Below are positions 59,758-64,000 of a DNA stretch of 64,000 bases, piece after piece. Every line of letters starts with the position of its first letter. Position 1 is the first letter of the stretch. The stretch covers positions 62,001 to 126,000 of the forward strand of contig NZ_JACVVP010000004.1 of the NCBI RefSeq assembly GCF_014534745.1. The letters run 5' to 3'. This DNA comes from Flammeovirga sp. EKP202. Lineage in GTDB: Bacteria; Bacteroidota; Bacteroidia; Cytophagales; Flammeovirgaceae. The notes under the pieces were generated by a model. That model saw only the letters and a program-made list of their open reading frames with translations. It made no database searches and was not told the DNA's origin. The translations under genes were made by a program, and so were the position numbers.

Positions 59758-60537
59758 ATGGCAGGAAAAACAATTAATATAAAACTTAAAATTTGGCGTC
59801 AGGCTGGTGAAAACAAGCCGGGTAAATTTGAGTCATATGAAGTAAATGATGTATCAGTTGATATGTCATTCCTAGAAATGCTAGACGTTCTTAACGAGAA
59901 CGAATTAAAGAAAGGTAGCGACCCTATCCACTTCGATCACGATTGTCGTGAAGGTATTTGTGGTATGTGTTCTTTATATATCAATGGTAAGCCTCACGGT
60001 CCTAAGCACGGTATCACTACTTGTCAGTTGCACATGCGTACTTTCAGTGATGGTGAAACTATCGTTGTTGAGCCTTGGAGAGCTTCTGCATTCCCAGTAT
60101 TAAAAGATTTGGTTGTAGACCGTACTTCTTTTGATAGAATTATGCAAGCTGGTGGTTACGTAACAGTATCTACTGGTGGTGTACCTGACGCAAACGAAAT
60201 TGCTATCCCTAAAACTGTAGCGGATGAAGCAATGGATGCTGCGCAGTGTATCGGTTGTGGTGCTTGTGTTGCAGCATGTAAAAATGCTTCAGCAATGCTA
60301 TTCACTTCAGCTAAAGTATCTCAGTTAGCTTTATTACCACAAGGTGGTGCAGAGCGTAAGCGTCGTGCATTAGCAATGGTAGAGCAACATGATGCTGAAG
60401 GTTTCGGTGCATGTACTAACACAGGTGCATGTGAGGCTGTATGTCCGAAAGAAATCTCTATTACTCATATCGCAAGATTGAACAGAGAATTCACTCGTGC
60501 ATCGTTCTCAGGTAACGAAACAGATTATCAGAACTAA
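59758..60537 (+). CDS. sdhB: Succinate dehydrogenase/fumarate reductase iron-sulfur subunit
   Basis: I use the ATG at 59758 (259 residues); a TTG three codons upstream is less likely. The three clusters are all present: 2Fe-2S with C63, C68, C71 and C89 ([11 protein letters not shown]), 4Fe-4S in [15 protein letters not shown] and 3Fe-4S in [15 protein letters not shown]. It carries electrons from the flavoprotein to the cytochrome b subunit. Last gene of the operon; a terminator follows. Confidence 0.95.
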   Translation: MAGKTINIKLKIWRQAGENKPGKFESYEVNDVSVDMSFLEMLDVLNENELKKGSDPIHFDHDCREGICGMCSLYINGKPHGPKHGITTCQLHMRTFSDGETIVVEPWRASAFPVLKDLVVDRTSFDRIMQAGGYVTVSTGGVPDANEIAIPKTVADEAMDAAQCIGCGACVAACKNASAMLFTSAKVSQLALLPQGGAERKRRALAMVEQHDAEGFGACTNTGACEAVCPKEISITHIARLNREFTRASFSGNETDYQN

Positions 60538-60561
60538 TTTTAACGTTTAGTTATATATTGG

Positions 60562-60595
60562 AAGGGTTAAGCACTTAGTGTTTAGCCCTTTTTTT
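60562..60595 (+). terminator. Rho-independent terminator after sdhB
   Basis: AAGGGTTAAGCAC pairs with GTGTTTAGCCCTT (60562-60590), with a short loop and a T-run. Confidence 0.82.
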
Positions 60596-60701
60596 ATATC
60601 TTTAAGCTCCTAAGTTAAACCAATCATACTTGAGGAATAGAACTATTGAAATCACAAACATCTAACAGTTTGATGATCTGACTTTTATTGTAAATATTTA
60701 A

Positions 60702-61784
60702 ATGAAACTAATATCAACAATCTTATTGTGGGCAATGATTGCCACTGGACTTCATGCTCAAGAATTAGCACTTCGCCGTGGAAAAATAATAACACTCCAA
60801 AATGATACATTGGATGTGATGCTTTATCATAAGGACATTACAAACTATAAAAAATGTACTTATGACAAAGATGGAACAGTTGCTGTATTTTTACCTTCAG
60901 AAATAAAAGGGTATTATTTTGATGAGGGTGAGCATTATGTTGCTAAAGAAGTGCCTATAAACGATAAGGAATATCAAATGTACTTTGTAGAGTACTTGGT
61001 AGAAGGGGTTAAAAACCTTTACTTCTCTAGAGTAAAAGGCGCTTTTCAATACTATATTGATTATGATGAGACAAAGTTAGTCAACTTACATCATGGTAAA
61101 AAAGAAGTGGAAATTGATGGTGTCACCTATTTTAAAAATGACAATAGAATAAAAACGTCATTGTTGTATTATTTTGATGATGCATCTGTCAGCGTTCAAA
61201 ACAAGATAAATGCAATTTCTACAACCCCATCCACCAATAATTTAATTAAAATTACAAAGCAGTATCATGATGAAAATTGTGGTGAGAATGCATGTACGGT
61301 ATACCGTAAGGAGAAAAGAAAAATACATCTATCAATCGCCCCTTTTTATGGAATGACCTATATGAGAGACAATGCTACTTCGTTTACAAGCTATGGTGCT
61401 TTGCTCTATTTATGGTTGCCAAAGGCCAGTGAGCATTTATATTTAAGAACAGGTTTTCAAAGAAGAAGCCTTGAGCAAGTGCCAGAGAATGGTTCTGTGG
61501 GGACTTTACATGAATATACTACTATCCCATTTCAATTTGAATACCGATTCTTAAAAGGACGATTTCAACCGCGTTTAAATTTTGGAACAAATTGGCATTT
61601 CGGTGACGCTGGTAATGGTGTAGGGCTAACTATTGCAGGAGGAGCAGGTTTCAATGTAAACGTTCATAAAAAAGTATCTTTGTTCGCAGAATTACAGACT
61701 GATATTGTATCACTTGTATGGTGGGATAATGTAGATCCATTTTTTACGTATTCTCCCTTAGCTGGTGTCCAAATAAGTTTCTAA
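60702..61784 (+). CDS. Secreted protein with C-terminal outer-membrane beta-barrel
   Basis: The 360 residues start with a signal peptide (1-19, ending LHAQ). The C-terminal 150 residues alternate hydrophobic and polar residues with aromatic girdles (for example YLRTGFQRR, FQFEYRFL, FQPRLNFGTNWHFG, GAGFNVNVHKKVSLFAELQTD) and end in a beta strand with terminal phenylalanine (GVQISF). This fits an outer-membrane beta-barrel. The N-terminal half is a separate domain that I do not recognise. It is a single gene. Confidence 0.7.
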   Translation: MKLISTILLWAMIATGLHAQELALRRGKIITLQNDTLDVMLYHKDITNYKKCTYDKDGTVAVFLPSEIKGYYFDEGEHYVAKEVPINDKEYQMYFVEYLVEGVKNLYFSRVKGAFQYYIDYDETKLVNLHHGKKEVEIDGVTYFKNDNRIKTSLLYYFDDASVSVQNKINAISTTPSTNNLIKITKQYHDENCGENACTVYRKEKRKIHLSIAPFYGMTYMRDNATSFTSYGALLYLWLPKASEHLYLRTGFQRRSLEQVPENGSVGTLHEYTTIPFQFEYRFLKGRFQPRLNFGTNWHFGDAGNGVGLTIAGGAGFNVNVHKKVSLFAELQTDIVSLVWWDNVDPFFTYSPLAGVQISF

Positions 61785-61864
61785 ATTATTAAGCATAATC
61801 CAAACATTTGTAAAGGGTATTCGTATTACTATATATAGTGTCAATTAATAAAATATATAGTAAA

Positions 61865-62089
61865 ATGAAATCAAGTTTAGTTGCTTATTTATTGTGGTTC
61901 TTCTTCGGATTGTTGGGTATTCATAGATTCTATTTAGGGAAGACAACTTCCGGAATTGTTTATCTTTTAACAGGAGGAGTTTTTGGAATTGGTTGGATTG
62001 TCGATTTATTCCTGATTGGAGGAATGGTTGATGAAGCCAATTTTAAAGCAGGAAATATAGCGGCGATGGAAGATATGATGAACAGATAG
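61865..62089 (+). CDS. TM2 domain protein
   Basis: I use the ATG at 61865 (74 residues); a GTG nine codons upstream is possible. The motif is LWFFFGLLGIHRFYLGK, followed by a second membrane helix GGVFGIGWIVDLFLI, with the GxxGxHRFYLG pattern that defines TM2. The domain has two membrane helices. Its molecular role is not established. The two flanking genes are not functionally linked as far as I can see. Confidence 0.85.
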   Translation: MKSSLVAYLLWFFFGLLGIHRFYLGKTTSGIVYLLTGGVFGIGWIVDLFLIGGMVDEANFKAGNIAAMEDMMNR

Positions 62090-62113
62090 CCATAAAAAAT
62101 TATAGATAGATCC

Positions 62114-62147
62114 AAGGTCTAACATATTGATGTTAGGCCTTTTTTTA
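62114..62147 (+). terminator. Rho-independent terminator after the TM2 gene
   Basis: AAGGTCTAACAT (62114-62125) pairs with ATGTTAGGCCTT (62130-62141), with one G-T pair, and is followed by Ts. Confidence 0.8.
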
Positions 62148-62208
62148 TGTTTCAAAAGAATTATATTTGAACGACAAACTATTTATTTAACAAACTCTTC
62201 TTTAATTT

Positions 62209-62813
62209 ATGAAGTTGATATTTACATTATTGATTAGCTGTTTTTCTTTTACTATGTTCGGACAAACGAAAGTACAGTGGAAAGAGGGTATTGAACTTAG
62301 TTTTGAAGATTTTCAATCTCCTAACACCCAAGTATCAAATACACTATCATCTTTTTCTATTCAATCAGGAGTGATGTTGGAAATGGGGTATCAAATGACT
62401 GCGTATGAATTAATGTTTAAGAAAATTTCAATCAGGCATTTAAAGCAACATTTAATCCTAAAGTGGCATTAATTACTGCTCCTAATATGGAGTTAGCACA
62501 GAATATGGTTGATTATGCTCAAGTAGAATTTGATTTAGCTGAACTGTACACAAGGAAAATTAGAAAAGAGTTATTTTTAAATAAGAAGACATTTTCAAAT
62601 TTGTCTATTTTTAATTCCTACTTTACAATACATCATCAAAAAATGACGTCAGAAATGTCTCAGCTTTTACAGGAATCTGATTTTGGAAGTAACAAAGAAG
62701 TTTTAGAAAGAAAACATGTAGAGGTCCAAAGTGAATTGGAAAAGTTATCAGACTTCTGTTTCGATTGTACTCCAGTAAAAAAGAAAAAAAATAAAAAAAA
62801 GCGCGACTCATAA
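62209..62813 (+). pseudogene. Conserved secreted protein of unknown function, broken by a one-base frameshift
   Basis: The first part (signal peptide ending MFGQ, then VQWKEGIELSFEDFQSPN) runs in one frame to about 62425. From there the next frame continues the same protein: NFNQAFKATFNPKVALITAP, joined to ELAQNMVDYAQVEFDLAELY and the C-terminal part ending KKKKNKKKRDS. The two frames overlap at a four-A stretch (62422-62425); one extra A would restore a single frame reading MFKKNFNQAFK. The downstream frame lacks a good start. The family is a conserved Bacteroidota hypothetical with a signal peptide. It could be a real pseudogene or a sequencing error in a homopolymer. Confidence 0.78.
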
Positions 62814-62836
62814 TTCATTTATGAATCGCACTTTTT
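62794..62836 (-). terminator. Terminator between the frameshifted gene and the receptor gene
   Basis: An imperfect 19-bp inverted repeat with two G-T pairs on the minus strand overlaps the end of the plus-strand gene. On the minus strand it is followed by a run of Ts, so it should end the receptor transcript. Confidence 0.7.
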
Positions 62837-62861
62837 TTATAGTATGATATGAACTTAAATA

Positions 62862-64000
62862 TTAGTTCAAAAGATTACCAATTTTTACTTCAAAGAAGAA
62901 CATTCTTGGAGTAATTGGACCATAAACGAAAGCAGCGTCTTTATCTGGACCACTTACAAACTGATCTTGCATTTGGTTGAAGATATTTTTCACGCCACCA
63001 CCTAATTGAATATTAGCATTCTTACTCAACTTAGTAGTGTAAGTTACTTTTAAACTCATATCCATGAAGGACTCTGTTTTGATAAGTTCTTCTTCAGTTG
63101 TCAATTCGCCATTGATGAATCCACCTGGAATATAAGGAACATGCATGCTACCAGTATAAACCCCTGTCAATGATGTTTGCCATTTTTGAGCAGGACGATA
63201 GTTCATAGTGAAAGAACCGTATTGATTTGGTGTTCTCAAGATATATTTTGAAGTACTTGTCTCTTCGTCACCCCATTGGTTGTTTTCTTCATATTCTGCT
63301 GTTTGGACAGTAAAACCTGCTTGGAAATCTAGGTTTTGTGAAGGAGCAACTTTTGCCTCTATGTTGAAACCTTGTACTACAGCATCAGAAAGCGAGTTTC
63401 TTTTGTAGTTAATTAAAGTACCGTCAGGAAGTTCCGTTAATTGATTATCAAATCTATCTTTGATTCTAGTATGGAAACCTTCTACTAAGAAGTAAGTTTG
63501 AACATTACCAATTTTCTTCTCCCAATCCCATGCAAGGTTGTAAGATAAAGAAGTCTCAGGTTTTAAATCTGGATCTAAAACTGTTCTTACCGCTTGTCCT
63601 CCTTGTACTTCAACGTGTAAGTCTTCAGAAAACATCTGAGGAGCTCTAAAACCAGTAGCAAAACCACCTCTTACCTGCATGTCTTTCGTCAAGTTATATT
63701 TTAAATTGATTCTTGGGTTAATGGCAGGAACACTTTTATTATTTTCAGCGTTGGCTAAATCGTTGATTTGCACATAATCCATTCTAGCACCTACTAATAC
63801 TGATAGTTTTTTACCCTTCCATTCATTTTGAGCAAATACAGCCATAGTGCTAGACTCTTGATCAGAGATTAATGCATCACCAACTTTTTCTCCTGTCTCT
63901 GGATCAGTATATCCGTTTTTTCGATCTTCGATTTTATCGAAAATGTATTCAACGCCAGCCACGAAGTAAGTATTCGCATTGAACATTTTACCAAGATCTC
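62862..64000 (-). CDS. TonB-dependent receptor, C-terminal part (partial)
   Basis: The frame is open to the right edge, so the N-terminus, plug domain and TonB box are outside the window. About 378 residues of beta-barrel are seen, with typical strands (TYFVAGVEYIFDK, LSVLVGARMDYVQI, SVPAINPRINLKYNLTKDMQVRGGFATGFRAPQMFSEDLH, LKPETSLSYNLAWDWEKKIG) and a C-terminal aromatic strand (RMFFFEVKIGNLLN). The TGFRAPQMFSED and KPETSLSYNLAW motifs are typical of this class. Such receptors import siderophores, vitamin B12 or oligosaccharides; the ligand cannot be determined from this part. Confidence 0.9.
   Translation of the reverse strand, partial: DLGKMFNANTYFVAGVEYIFDKIEDRKNGYTDPETGEKVGDALISDQESSTMAVFAQNEWKGKKLSVLVGARMDYVQINDLANAENNKSVPAINPRINLKYNLTKDMQVRGGFATGFRAPQMFSEDLHVEVQGGQAVRTVLDPDLKPETSLSYNLAWDWEKKIGNVQTYFLVEGFHTRIKDRFDNQLTELPDGTLINYKRNSLSDAVVQGFNIEAKVAPSQNLDFQAGFTVQTAEYEENNQWGDEETSTSKYILRTPNQYGSFTMNYRPAQKWQTSLTGVYTGSMHVPYIPGGFINGELTTEEELIKTESFMDMSLKVTYTTKLSKNANIQLGGGVKNIFNQMQDQFVSGPDKDAAFVYGPITPRMFFFEVKIGNLLN

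Noticed and set aside
1-64000. CRISPR arrays, tRNA, rRNA, tmRNA, IS elements or prophage genes
   Set aside because: No regularly spaced direct repeats, no tRNA-like cloverleaf, no rRNA segments, and no transposase, integrase or phage structural proteins were recognised.

Overview
The window looks like chromosome of a Gram-negative member of the Bacteroidota, most likely the order Cytophagales (a Flammeovirga-like marine genus is my best guess, inferred from protein style and not proven). The reasons are: AT-rich DNA with almost no Shine-Dalgarno sequences; promoters of the Bacteroidota type (TTG, about 20 bases, TAnnTTTG) before rimO and the succinate dehydrogenase operon; a TonB protein and a TonB-dependent receptor; a B-type succinate:quinone oxidoreductase; and several conserved secreted or membrane proteins typical of this phylum. 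I see no rRNA, tRNA, CRISPR array, insertion sequence, integrase or prophage gene. It reads as stable core genome with one accessory-looking cassette.

Layout. 1-8 kb: end of a glutamate decarboxylase gene, a membrane protein, an M23 peptidase, a TonB protein with an acidic linker, a serC-like aminotransferase, a queuosine-precursor transporter, an Hpt protein and an RsuA/RluB-type pseudouridine synthase. 8-16 kb: type II NADH dehydrogenase, PEP carboxylase, a SixA-like phosphatase facing an LHPP-like HAD phosphatase, a Kelch lipoprotein and hisC. 16-19 kb: a minus-strand operon (HMG-CoA lyase-like, comB, smpB, class IV PLP enzyme). 19-28 kb: alpha/beta hydrolase, a large secreted protein, a Cache-domain sensor kinase directly upstream of rsmH, rimO and a BatC-like TPR protein. 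28-34 kb: a tightly coupled six-gene operon of the STM4011-STM4015 type (two radical SAM enzymes, a phosphatase/sulfatase-fold hydrolase, an ATP-grasp protein and a leucine-rich-repeat protein) with an added HAD phosphatase. This is the best candidate for an uncharacterised biological system. 34-43 kb: a degenerate metallo-beta-lactamase-fold protein coupled to a DUF1295 methyltransferase-like protein, an M23/LysM peptidase, trxB, an HtrA protease, a DeoC-like protein coupled to pdxJ, and a YqeY/CvpA pair. 43-56 kb: pabA/trpG, an alpha-helical protein of unknown function, a response regulator, an ALDH7-type dehydrogenase, prfB without the usual frameshift site, two periplasmic foldases, a MoxR ATPase, a formylglycine-generating-enzyme-fold protein, an NSS transporter and ispE. 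56-64 kb: the succinate dehydrogenase operon, a beta-barrel protein, a TM2 protein, a conserved gene broken by a one-base deletion, and a TonB-dependent receptor that runs off the window.

How the genes fit together. Central and respiratory metabolism is represented by PEP carboxylase, NDH-2 and succinate dehydrogenase. Envelope work is represented by two M23 peptidases, HtrA, SurA-like foldases, TonB and its receptor. Cofactor and isoprenoid synthesis is represented by pdxJ, a pabC candidate, pabA and ispE. Translation quality control and modification is represented by smpB, rimO, rsmH, prfB and a pseudouridine synthase. The 28-34 kb operon stands apart: its enzyme mix suggests production or processing of a modified peptide or small molecule, but the product is unknown.
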